Shown one piece after another: positions 8,150 to 16,368 of a DNA stretch of 45,849 nt. Numbering within the stretch: position 1 is the stretch's first letter; each line of letters begins with the position of its first letter. The translations under genes and the position numbers were made by a program. Origin of the DNA: Microcoleus sp. CSU_2_2. GTDB lineage: Bacteria > Cyanobacteriota > Cyanobacteriia > Cyanobacteriales > Microcoleaceae. The stretch lies in assembly GCA_012035135.1 (NCBI GenBank), contig JAAUPI010000011.1:1-45849 (forward strand), in the 5' to 3' direction. The notes under the pieces were generated by a model. That model did not search any database. It saw only the letters and a program-made list of their open reading frames with translations, and was not told where the DNA came from.

Positions 8150-8519
8150 AAATTGATAGTGCTCCTCACAGTCAATTGTTAAATTCTGGCTGCCCGCATC
8201 GAATATTTCGATCGCCCTTCAAAAAATGCTCCTCAAAAATTTGGTTTCCGGGCGATCGCCACAATCTAAGAAACCGGGTTTTTTCCTGGATTTTTTGCAC
8301 TGCGGTAAAGTTGATGGCAAAAACCCGGTTTCTGGCCGATCGCGCAACATCTAAGAAACCGGATTGCAGGCATTCGATCGACTCACCAGACTTCGTTATT
8401 AATCGATCGATGGTAAATCGATCGCGCGATCGAAACCCCTGACACATTACAATCGATCGAGTTACATCAAATCCTTACTGTCAATTCATCCGTACAAAAA
8501 TCTGCGATCGAAGTTCCTC
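8150..8519. repeat. Spacer with third and partial fourth AAACCGGGTTTTT repeats
   Basis: A complete palindromic copy lies at 8261-8337 (AAGAAACCGGGTTTTTTCC ... AAAAACCCGGTTTCTGG). A truncated copy follows directly (CGCGCAACATCTAAGAAACC from 8341). Several CGATCG sites crowd 8400-8465. Frames on both strands here are repeat translations; I see no gene. Confidence 0.65.
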
Positions 8520-9878
8520 ATGCTACCAATTCTCTCAATTATCCCCCTAGCCCAAACACCCCCAACACCTCAAGAAATCATCCAAATCCAAGAAGTGCGC
8601 CCGTTACCCGGACAACTAGACAGCGTACCAGTATTTAACAGCAACAGCCCCGAATTAGTCCTGCAAGAAGGCATCCTGCTGTCCGCATTTCCCCCCGACG
8701 GCAAAAGATTTCCCGCAGCACATTTAAACTATCCATTTCAAGGACGTTTCGACATATTTGCACACCACATTGCTCGAGCGCCTTCACCCGAAGATTTGCG
8801 AACTTTATATCAAGGAATCATAGTTTACAATCCGGGCGATCGACCCGTAAAATTAGATATATTGCACGCTGCCAGTTATCTCAGTCAACCCGACGCACCT
8901 TTTATTGAATTGCCGCCACAAGTTGATAATTCAGACAGCAATATTTATGCGGGGCCAGGCAGTCGAATAGCGAACGATATTCTGAGAGGAAAGAGACAGC
9001 CAAACTTTCCTCCTCAGTTAATAATTCCCCCCGGCAAAAGCCAACTTTTGATGAATCATCCCATACCAGTGCGGGGATTAGTGCCGCCACTTAACGGTCG
9101 ATCGACCTTAATGAGATTGCGCAGCGATGGTACAATTTATGTTGCCAATCTGGCGATGTTTGCTCGCGATGACGGACAGGGAAAAGAGCGATCGCCCAAC
9201 TTAGCAGAATGGCAAAACTTATTAGACAATAGTAATGTAGCCGGGCCGCGCGATCGAACTCCTACCCCACCAGAAATCACCGAAGGTCAAGTAATTTACG
9301 GCAGAGTAGCCGGTGTCGCATTAGGTTCGCAATGGCGAACACTGCTATCTGACAGCCCCACATCTTCCAACCTGACAATTCCCCAACCTGGAACAGCATT
9401 TTCCTACGCATTCAGCACTCTGCCGCGCGGGATGCTGGGTACAAATCAAGTACAAAGTGCAAAGATGTTAGTCCGCTATCCAGATACAGCATACCGCGCT
9501 CACGGCAATTACGGAATTCAATATAGTGTCAGTTTGCCTCTTTACAATTCTACCAGCAAAAACCAAACTGTGACTGTTGCGATTCAAACCCCGATTAAGA
9601 CAGACAAACTAACATCAGGAGGATTGACTTTTTTAGAACAGCCAGCTCCTCAGACTTTTTTTAGGGGAACAGTTAGAGTTCGTTATACTGATGACAAGAA
9701 AATTCCCCAAACTCGCTATGTACATTTAGTACAGCGGCGGGGGCAGCAAGGTAAAATTCTCGCCAAACTAGAGATGCAACCAGGAGAAAAGCGACTTTGT
9801 GAAGTAGATTTTATTTATCCACCCGATGCCTCGCCACCGCAAGTTTTAACAGTAAAAACTCAGGGAATTGAGAATTGA
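8520..9878 (+). CDS. DUF3370 family protein (cyanobacterial, unknown function)
   Basis: This 452-residue protein matches the cyanobacterial DUF3370 pattern: 'IQIQEVRPLPGQLDSVPVFNSNSPE', 'ILLSAFPPDGK', 'LDILHAASYLSQPDAPF', 'GPGSRIANDILRGKR' and 'MNHPIPV'. It is Pro- and beta-rich throughout, suggesting an extracytoplasmic or surface protein. Only a short hydrophobic N-terminus ('MLPILSIIPLAQ') is present, so the true start may lie a little upstream or export may rely on this short segment. No catalytic motif is seen. A perfect palindrome at 9933-9960 ending in a T-run serves as its terminator. Confidence 0.8.
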   Translation: MLPILSIIPLAQTPPTPQEIIQIQEVRPLPGQLDSVPVFNSNSPELVLQEGILLSAFPPDGKRFPAAHLNYPFQGRFDIFAHHIARAPSPEDLRTLYQGIIVYNPGDRPVKLDILHAASYLSQPDAPFIELPPQVDNSDSNIYAGPGSRIANDILRGKRQPNFPPQLIIPPGKSQLLMNHPIPVRGLVPPLNGRSTLMRLRSDGTIYVANLAMFARDDGQGKERSPNLAEWQNLLDNSNVAGPRDRTPTPPEITEGQVIYGRVAGVALGSQWRTLLSDSPTSSNLTIPQPGTAFSYAFSTLPRGMLGTNQVQSAKMLVRYPDTAYRAHGNYGIQYSVSLPLYNSTSKNQTVTVAIQTPIKTDKLTSGGLTFLEQPAPQTFFRGTVRVRYTDDKKIPQTRYVHLVQRRGQQGKILAKLEMQPGEKRLCEVDFIYPPDASPPQVLTVKTQGIEN

Positions 9879-9932
9879 GAATTGGGCCTTGGAAATTGGC
9901 GTTGGGCATTGAGGGGTGTATTTCATCCAGTT

Positions 9933-9960
9933 AAAAAATGCTGTAATTACAGCATTTTTT
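9933..9960. terminator. Perfect palindromic terminator after DUF3370 gene
   Basis: AAAAAATGCTGTAA is followed directly by its reverse complement TTACAGCATTTTTT. This gives a 28-bp perfect palindrome with A- and T-tracts on both sides, able to act in both directions. Confidence 0.75.
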
Positions 9961-9972
9961 AGCAAAGATAGA

Positions 9973-10208
9973 GGACACGGCACTGCCCATTGGCGTCAAC
10001 TTAAGCTGTCAGTCCACCCAGTCCCTCCATCTCCCCGCCAGTCCGCCAGGGAATCAATTCCCTGTCTAATAGCTAAAGTCCTCTCAAAGAGGACTAATGA
10101 GTTCTTCAGTCCTCCTCGCTGTGGACTTTAGCTTTGAGGCAGGGGTTTAAACCCCTGCCGGAATGCTGGTTTGAGCTTAAGTTGACACCTATTGGCAGTG
10201 CCGTGTCC
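9973..10208. mobile_element. 236-bp MITE-like element with 34-bp terminal inverted repeats
   Basis: The left end (9973-10006) and right end (10175-10208) are reverse complements at 31 of 34 positions. They begin GGACACGGCACTGCCC and end with GTCAACTTAAGC facing inward. Inside is a second nested palindrome (AGCTAAAGTCC near 10070 and GGACTTTAGCT near 10123) plus GGGGTTTAAACCCC. No transposase is encoded. A non-autonomous element mobilised by an IS with such ends is the simplest reading. Confidence 0.65.
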
Positions 10209-10300
10209 CTACGGCCATTGCTTGACGGGTGTACTTCATCAACGTGGAATCTGCTGTAATTGGTTACTACCTAAATCTCCCCCTCTTCCTGATTCCTGAA

Positions 10301-10340
10301 ATCCGTTACATCCGTTACACAATCCGTTGCCGAACTTCCT
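10301..10340. repeat. 40-bp repeat shared with the GH116 coding region
   Basis: The reverse complement of this stretch matches 33871-33910 at 39 of 40 positions, starting AGGAAGTTCGGCAACGGATT. It contains three ATCCGTT units in tandem and sits immediately downstream of the kinase gene stop. Confidence 0.75.
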
Positions 10341-10345
10341 TCTAC

Positions 10346-11590
10346 TTAACTGTGACGCAGCGGAATTTTGAGCTTAAATTCATTACCTTTACCCGGTTCT
10401 GAAAAACACTTCAACTCCCCTTTGTGCTGCTCTACAACTATCTGATAGCTAACAGCAAGTCCTAACCCACTGCCTTCTCCCTCAGGTTGCGCAATGAAAA
10501 ATGGGTCAAAAATTTGCGCTTTGATAGCTTCGCTCATTGCGATTCCATTGTCAGCAATTTCAATAGAAATGTGTTGAGCATCGACAACCTGAGTGCGAAT
10601 CCAAATCACAGGCTTAAAGTGGACAGATTCAGATCGATCGAATTCTTGACTAGACTCTTCCAAAGTATCGATCGCATAATTGATAATATTCAGAAAAGCT
10701 TGATTTAGCTGACCGGCATAACACTCAATCTGTGGCAAATTGCCATACTCCTTAACCACCTTAATATCCCGTCGTCCCTCGCGAGCTGGCAAGCGGTACT
10801 GCAACAATAAAAGAGTATTTTCTAAACCATCCGAAATATCAAACAATTGCCAGCCCGATCGATCGTTGCGAGAAAAGTCCTGTACAGACAAGATAATTTG
10901 ACGAATTCGATCACTCCCCGTCCGCATCGAACTCACAATTTTCAATAGATCGTCAAGTACGAATTCCACATCCATATCTTGCTGTTTTTGCAAAATATCA
11001 GAACTGGGATTAACTAACTGTTTTTGATACAACCGCAGCAGTTCGATTAGATCGGCAGCGTATGTTTGTACGTGAGTCAGATTGCTGTAGATAAAAGTAA
11101 TCGGATTGTTGATTTCGTGAGCAATACCAGATACCAAATTGCCCAAATTAGACATTTTTTCAGCTTGCAGCATTCGCTCGCGAGACTGTTGCAATTCTTG
11201 CTGCGATCGCTCCAATTTTACCCTTAATCTGTGCGATCGCAAACCTGCACACACGCGGGCCAATAACTCCCGCCTAACTATTGGTTTGAATACAAAATCG
11301 TCGATCGACTCCTCCAATTTTGCTGCCCCATCAAATTGCTCTGGTGTCGTTAGCAGTATAAAATGGACAAGAGCCAATTCTCGATCGGCCTCGATCAGGT
11401 GGCACACCTCCAACCAGTCGATTTGTGGCAAAGTCCCCTCACAAATTATCAAATCTGGAGACAATTGCCGTGCCAAATCCAGACCCTCCTTGCCGTCGGG
11501 AGCGACTACCACCTCATGCCCCTCGCTTTTCAGTAACTCCTGCACGGCCTCAATACCCACAGCGTCCGCGATCGTCAGAATCTTTGCCAT
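10346..11590 (-). CDS. Hybrid receiver-histidine kinase with altered receiver domain
   Basis: This 414-residue cytoplasmic protein has three parts. A receiver-like domain (1-118) is followed by a coiled linker and a HisKA dimerisation domain with 'GIAHEINNPITF' (phospho-accepting His158). The HATPase_c domain then shows 'NQAFLNIINYAIDTL' (N box), 'IADNGIAM' (G1), 'IFDPFF' (F box) and 'GSGLGLAVSYQIV' (G2). The receiver is unusual. The phospho-acceptor site reads 'PDLIICEGTLPQ', with Glu51 where Asp is expected, and the acidic pocket near residue 8 ('TIADA') is incomplete, while Lys102 in 'FKPI' is kept. It probably cannot be phosphorylated and may be locked in an active-like state or sense by protein contact. 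No partner gene is adjacent. Confidence 0.9.
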   Translation of the reverse strand: MAKILTIADAVGIEAVQELLKSEGHEVVVAPDGKEGLDLARQLSPDLIICEGTLPQIDWLEVCHLIEADRELALVHFILLTTPEQFDGAAKLEESIDDFVFKPIVRRELLARVCAGLRSHRLRVKLERSQQELQQSRERMLQAEKMSNLGNLVSGIAHEINNPITFIYSNLTHVQTYAADLIELLRLYQKQLVNPSSDILQKQQDMDVEFVLDDLLKIVSSMRTGSDRIRQIILSVQDFSRNDRSGWQLFDISDGLENTLLLLQYRLPAREGRRDIKVVKEYGNLPQIECYAGQLNQAFLNIINYAIDTLEESSQEFDRSESVHFKPVIWIRTQVVDAQHISIEIADNGIAMSEAIKAQIFDPFFIAQPEGEGSGLGLAVSYQIVVEQHKGELKCFSEPGKGNEFKLKIPLRHS

Positions 11591-12016
11591 ACTTGTACCA
11601 GCTACATAAATTACTTTTCGGAATAGAATTTACCCAAAGGTGCAATTTTTACACTATTTGTGGGGCTAAGGTGTACACTGCCAGTCCTGTCAATGTGAAC
11701 ACTTTTGACCCGGAGGGCGAAGCCTGACGGCATCTAACTTATTGGCGATTATCTGATATTTACTGCCGGAATGCTTCGCCCCTACAGTAATCGCTGGTGA
11801 AAAAACAGAGATTTAACGATCGCCCGCTACGAAATTTCAAGCGTTTGGGAGCCTTTTTCACCACCTTGACGCGGGCTGGCACTGCGCACCCTACAGATAG
11901 AGTTTATGCGTAAGCTCTACAGAATACAATCGCCAGATTGCACAAATATATTTCAGCAAAATAGTTCAAAATTAATTAATAGTATCCTCATTCAACCTTC
12001 TCGGTCAGCGCTGAGA
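11591..12016. other. Spacer between divergent kinase and mutS2 genes
   Basis: It contains an imperfect inverted repeat (GGGCGAAGC at 11715, GCTTCGCCC at 11773-11781) related to the repeat at 4761-4825. No supported gene is seen. An in-frame extension of mutS2 back to 11906 is possible but judged non-coding. Confidence 0.5.
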
Positions 12017-14587
12017 ATGCCAATTACCAACACCCCCTCAACTTTGATTCAAGCCGAAACCCTAGAACTATTGGAATGGCCCCGCCTGTGTCAGCACTTG
12101 GCTACCTTCGCGGCAACCAAACTCGGCGTCGCAGCCGCCCTCAACCTCCAAATCCCGGAAACACAAGCTCTGACAGCAGAACTGCTGGCCCATACTCAGG
12201 AAGCTTATCAGTTAGAGAGCCGCCAGAGCGGTCTGAATTTTGAAGGAATACAAGACATCGGCAGCTTTCTGAAACGAGCCGAACTCCAAGGTTTGCTCAG
12301 CGGCGAAGAATTGCTGTCGATTGCTACCACTCTCGCCGGGGCTCGGCAATTGCGTCGGATCGTTGACAGCCAGCCAGACGTACCGACACTAAAAGAACTC
12401 GCAGCCCAATTGCGGACTTATCCCGAACTAGAACAAGAAATACATCGCTGTATAGACGATCGAGCCCAAGTAGCCGATCGAGCTACCCCCAAACTAGGGG
12501 GAATTAGAACTCAAATGCGGCAGTTGCGCGATCGCATTTATCAAATATTACAGGGCATTTTGCAGCGACAATCCAACGCCGTACAAGAACAACTAATTAC
12601 CCAAAGAAACGATCGCTTTGTTCTCCCAGTCAAAGCTCCCCAAAAAGATGCCATACCAGGCATTGTTCATGATTCTTCTGTCAGTGGCGCTACGCTGTAC
12701 GTTGAACCCCACAGTACGGTTAATCTGAACAACCAAATGCGCCAATTGCTCAGGCAAGAACAAGCCGAAGCCGAAGCTGTTCGCCGCGCTCTCACAGAAC
12801 AAGTTGCAGCAGTAAAACCTGATTTAGACAGATTGTTGACTGTAGTTACAACTTTAGATTTAGCTACTGCCAAAGCTCGTTACAGCTTTTGGCTGGAAGC
12901 AAATTCGCCCAAATTTATTGACTTAGAAAATAGAGAATTAGCAGCCAAAAATGAAACAATAGAAAATGAGGAAAATTCCGAAACTAGCCAATTAGAAATT
13001 CCCAACTTGCGATCGCAGATTACCCTGCGTCAGTTGCGCCATCCGCTGTTAGTTTGGCAGCAACAGTACGAACAAGGCTTTCCAGTAGTGCCGATCGACC
13101 TGACAATACACCCACACATTCGCGTCGTCGCCATCACCGGCCCCAATACAGGTGGCAAAACAGTCACTCTCAAAACTTTAGGATTGGCCGCCCTGATGGC
13201 AAAAGCAGGAATGTTTGTAGCCGCTCGCGAACCCGTAGAATTGCCTTGGTTTGACAACATTCTGGCTGATATCGGCGACGAACAATCTTTGCAGCAAAGC
13301 TTGTCCACTTTCTCCGGCCACATCCGCCGTATCAGTCGCATTTTAGAAGCTTTGGGCAATCCGCCAGCAACCGACAATTCGGAAAATTCCCACCAATTCC
13401 CCATTCCCAAATCCCTAGTTTTGCTAGATGAAGTAGGAGCGGGGACAGACCCCTCAGAAGGCAGCGCTCTGGCGATCGCCCTGTTGCAATATCTCGCCGT
13501 CCATTCCCTGCTGACAGTCGCCACCACCCACTTCGGAGAACTCAAAGCCCTCAAATATCAAGACGAACGCTTTGAAAACGCCTCAGTAGAATTTGACGAT
13601 AGTTCCATGCAGCCCACCTATCGGCTGTTGTGGGGAATTCCCGGACGTTCCAACGCTCTGACGATCGCCAAAAGGCTCGGCTTGCTGTCGGAAATAGTCG
13701 AAGAAGCTAAAACCTATGTCGGGGGAGCATCTGTCGATGTCAATCAAGTCATTGCCGGACTCGAAGCCCAGCGGCGGAAACAGGAAACCAAAGCCAAAGA
13801 AGCCACTAAACTGCTGCAACAAACAGAGCAGCTTCACAGAGAAGTTTCTCAAAAAGCAGCCGCTTTGCAAGAACGAGAGAGAGAACTCAAAATTGCTCAG
13901 GAAGTGGCAGTAAATAAGGCAATAGACTCGGCAAAATCCGAAATTGCTCAAATCATTCGTCGCTTGCAGTCGGGCGACCAGACAGCTCAAAATGCCCAAC
14001 AGGCAACGGAAACCTTAAATCAAATTGCCCAAAAACATTTGCCTTCACGGAAACAACCGGCCAAACCAAAACCGGGTTTTCAACCGAAAGTGGGCGATCG
14101 CATCCGCATTCCCAACTTGGGCCAAACCGCCGAAGTCCTCAGTGGCCCAGACTCTAACGAAGAATTGACCGTCCGGTTTGGCATCATGAAAATGACAGTC
14201 AAACTGGCAGAAATAGAATCTCTCGACGGTCAAAAACCCGAAACCAAAGCCCAAACAGCCAAGATTGCAGCCCAAGCACTCGCAACCGCCAAGGCCAAGC
14301 AAGCTGAGTCCCAAGCGCCAAAATCTCATCCCCAAATCGCCATTCGCACAGACAAAAATTCGATCGACTTGCGCGGTGCCAGAGTCTCAGACGCGGAGAT
14401 CGAAGTAGACAGAGCTCTTGCCAAAGCCGTTGAATACGGAGTGCTGTGGATCATTCACGGCAAAGGCACGGGACAGTTGCGCCGAGGGATTCACGAGTTT
14501 CTCGCATCCCATCCGCAGGTTGCCCGCTACGAGCTGGCCGATCGAAAAGAAGGAGGTGCAGGTGTTACCATAGCTTATCTCAATTGA
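12017..14587 (+). CDS. mutS2: MutS2 family protein (Smr-domain ATPase/endonuclease)
   Basis: I start at ATG 12017 ('MPITNTPSTLIQAETLELLEW'), where MutS2 homology begins; the frame is open back to 11906 but that part is AT-rich and unlike the family. The order is MutS core/clamp, ATPase with Walker A 'GPNTGGKTVTLKT' and Walker B 'LVLLDEVGAGTDPSEG', 'ATTHFGELK', a long coiled segment, and a C-terminal Smr nuclease domain ('SIDLRGARV', 'IIHGKGTGQLRRGI'). MutS2 is known to suppress homologous recombination or to act on collided ribosomes, rather than in mismatch repair. Two low-complexity inserts rich in Asn/Ser/Glu occur at about 13370-13420 and 12950-13010. The first is made from an intergenic-type repeat (CAATTCCCCATTCCC) just before Walker B. 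Confidence 0.93.
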   Translation: MPITNTPSTLIQAETLELLEWPRLCQHLATFAATKLGVAAALNLQIPETQALTAELLAHTQEAYQLESRQSGLNFEGIQDIGSFLKRAELQGLLSGEELLSIATTLAGARQLRRIVDSQPDVPTLKELAAQLRTYPELEQEIHRCIDDRAQVADRATPKLGGIRTQMRQLRDRIYQILQGILQRQSNAVQEQLITQRNDRFVLPVKAPQKDAIPGIVHDSSVSGATLYVEPHSTVNLNNQMRQLLRQEQAEAEAVRRALTEQVAAVKPDLDRLLTVVTTLDLATAKARYSFWLEANSPKFIDLENRELAAKNETIENEENSETSQLEIPNLRSQITLRQLRHPLLVWQQQYEQGFPVVPIDLTIHPHIRVVAITGPNTGGKTVTLKTLGLAALMAKAGMFVAAREPVELPWFDNILADIGDEQSLQQSLSTFSGHIRRISRILEALGNPPATDNSENSHQFPIPKSLVLLDEVGAGTDPSEGSALAIALLQYLAVHSLLTVATTHFGELKALKYQDERFENASVEFDDSSMQPTYRLLWGIPGRSNALTIAKRLGLLSEIVEEAKTYVGGASVDVNQVIAGLEAQRRKQETKAKEATKLLQQTEQLHREVSQKAAALQERERELKIAQEVAVNKAIDSAKSEIAQIIRRLQSGDQTAQNAQQATETLNQIAQKHLPSRKQPAKPKPGFQPKVGDRIRIPNLGQTAEVLSGPDSNEELTVRFGIMKMTVKLAEIESLDGQKPETKAQTAKIAAQALATAKAKQAESQAPKSHPQIAIRTDKNSIDLRGARVSDAEIEVDRALAKAVEYGVLWIIHGKGTGQLRRGIHEFLASHPQVARYELADRKEGGAGVTIAYLN

Positions 14588-14705
14588 TTTTGGGCCTCTG
14601 TCGGCCTAGCATAGTTATCGACAAAAACCAAACCCCCGCCAGCAGCCAAAGCCAAGCGGGGTAAGGGAAGTAAAGAACCTAGTTAATGTCTAGCATTGAA
14701 AATCT

Positions 14706-15356
14706 ATGATCCAAACCCAAACAATCCCCCAAACCATACTCAAAACAATCACATTTGATGAGTTCGCAGCCTGGTATCCAGAGGACTCTATTCGCCGCTA
14801 CGAACTACACCACGGAGTTATTGTTGAAATGCCTTTAGGAACTGGCCGCCATTCCCGTGTTACAGGTTTTACCAGGGACGAAATTAGCGCAGAAATCAGG
14901 CGACTGAAATTGCCTTACTTTATCCCCGGCGACTGCTTGCTTAAACCCGTCCGCAACGAGGCAGGCTATCAGCCCGATGCGATCGTCTTAGACGAAGTGG
15001 CTCTCGATCGCGAGCCTCGCTGGGAAAAAGAATCTATCATCACGATGGGGTCTTCGGTACGACTGGCTGTAGAGGTCGTCAGCACTAACTGGCGGGACGA
15101 TTATCATTTGAAATTCGCAGACTATGAGGAGATGGGCATCCCCGAATACTGGATTGTAGACTACCTCGGTTTGGGCGGCCGCAAGTTCATCGGCAATCCC
15201 AAACAACCAACTCTCTCGGTTTGCCAACTGGTAGACGGGGAGTACCAAGTCAAACAGTTTCGAGGCGATGACACGATCGAGTCCCTGGCGTTTCCAGAAC
15301 TTAGGTTGACGGCCGAGGTGATTTTTCGAGCCGGGTTGCTTGCAAGCGAGCTTTAA
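14706..15356 (+). CDS. Uma2 family endonuclease (DUF820)
   Basis: This 216-residue protein has the Uma2 signature: 'FDEFAAWYPEDSIRRYELHHGVIVEM', then 'GYQPDAIVLDEVAL' (catalytic Asp), 'LAVEVVSTNWRDDYHLKFADYEEMGIPEYWIVDY' (Glu and conserved Asp) and a beta-rich tail. It is a predicted PD-(D/E)XK nuclease without known biological role. It is clearly a different subtype from the Uma2 at 6725. It follows mutS2 by about 120 bp on the same strand. A possible hairpin of CCCCGCC and AAGCGGGG around 14635-14660 may end the mutS2 transcript, so I treat it as separate. Confidence 0.87.
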   Translation: MIQTQTIPQTILKTITFDEFAAWYPEDSIRRYELHHGVIVEMPLGTGRHSRVTGFTRDEISAEIRRLKLPYFIPGDCLLKPVRNEAGYQPDAIVLDEVALDREPRWEKESIITMGSSVRLAVEVVSTNWRDDYHLKFADYEEMGIPEYWIVDYLGLGGRKFIGNPKQPTLSVCQLVDGEYQVKQFRGDDTIESLAFPELRLTAEVIFRAGLLASEL

Positions 15357-15630
15357 AGGGTGCAGACAGGTTAAATAAACGCGCGCCTTGTATCTTTAAA
15401 GAGACAGACGATCGAACCGACAATGGTGACCGAATCTTTAAAGATCGATCGAACTGGAAACAGCAACTTTCAACTCGCAACTCCGTCAAATCGTTATGAT
15501 TACCGGAATCAAAGGAACGAAGGATGGAGGAAAATTAACAGAGTCGTTTTAATTCTTTGGCCGAAGAGCAAAACCATCGGATACTGTTCGAGACCCTGCC
15601 TAAACCCGTTTTATTCCCTATGCTGAAGCC

Positions 15631-16236
15631 ATGCGATCGACCGTAAAGTCCGCCGCTCCCACAAACGAAAAGGGTTCCCCTCCCAACTGGGAAGAGTTGA
15701 CCCAAAAAGCACCAGAACCTACCCAGTTGGACAACATTAAAACTCAACTGGATTTAGTGTTGTTAGCGTTAGAAACACTGGCAGGAATTGGCTCAGAGGC
15801 TATGCTCAAGGTAGCAGCCGAACTGAAATTAGAGTCAATGGTGGCCGATCGAGTGGCTTTGTGGCGACTGCGCCAGTCTAACCCGCTGCGCAAAGGTCAA
15901 GGGGGACGGAAAAAACTGGATGTGGAAGAAGCTCGATCGCTGGTTTTAATTAGCTGCCATTTAGCTCATCAGCACCAAGCCTTAATCCGTCGCGCTGTTG
16001 GCTTGCTAGAACAAATGGCCGAGCAAAACCGCGAACCCCACACCGTGGCTTTGTTAGGAGATTACATAGATAGTTTTACCAATACTTATGCCGATCGCAT
16101 GGAAGATGCAGAAACTTTATCAGGCGAAGAACTAACTAATTTGGCCCTCAAACTCCTGATCGATTTGCTGTTTTACAGTAGCCCCGGCGGCCACCGTCGC
16201 CTCTGGCTGGCTCTCCTAGACCGCGCTAAAAATTAA
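15631..16236 (+). CDS. Cyanobacterial conserved protein, DUF3038-like
   Basis: This 201-residue protein is mostly helical, with a strongly family-like core: 'LDNIKTQLDLVLLALETLAGIGSEAML', 'LESMVADRVALWRLRQSNPLRKGQGGRKKLDVEEARSLVLI' and 'HQALIRRAVGLLEQM'. The pattern fits a cyanobacterium-restricted family I recall as DUF3038. No signal peptide, membrane helix or catalytic motif is present. The next gene on the same strand (16369) is of DUF4335 type, a pairing I recall from other cyanobacteria, so the two likely act together. The family number is from memory and should be confirmed by a profile search. Confidence 0.7.
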   Translation: MRSTVKSAAPTNEKGSPPNWEELTQKAPEPTQLDNIKTQLDLVLLALETLAGIGSEAMLKVAAELKLESMVADRVALWRLRQSNPLRKGQGGRKKLDVEEARSLVLISCHLAHQHQALIRRAVGLLEQMAEQNREPHTVALLGDYIDSFTNTYADRMEDAETLSGEELTNLALKLLIDLLFYSSPGGHRRLWLALLDRAKN

Positions 16237-16257
16237 AAATAGATTCATTCATTTAGT

Positions 16258-16362
16258 CATTGGTAATAGGTAATGGGAACCCCCCCCTCACCCCCCAAGG
16301 GGGAATTGGGTAATGGGTGACAACTGTCAACTGTCAACTGTCAACTGTCAACTGTCAACTGT
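16258..16362. repeat. Heptamer arrays ending 6 bp before a start codon
   Basis: TTGGTAA/TAGGTAA/TGGG units with a C-rich palindromic tract (16258-16320) are followed by six perfect copies of CAACTGT (16321-16362). The array occupies the position where the ribosome-binding site of the next gene (ATG 16369) would be. Confidence 0.85.
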
Positions 16363-16368
16363 CTCGCT

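Noticed and set aside
8172..8447. Open frames on both strands across 8172-8447 (88-91 residues)
   Set aside because: They translate the AAACCGGGTTTTT palindromic repeats; reading frames on both strands over a palindrome are expected and show no protein features.
9916..10131. A 71-residue plus-strand frame
   Set aside because: Runs through a terminator and the left half of the MITE-like element; no protein similarity evident.
11906..12016. N-terminal extension of MutS2 to 11906
   Set aside because: The extra 37 residues are AT-rich, lack similarity to the family start, and no Shine-Dalgarno precedes 11906.
13030..13554. A 174-residue minus-strand frame inside mutS2
   Set aside because: Antisense to the conserved Walker motifs of MutS2; no family features of its own.
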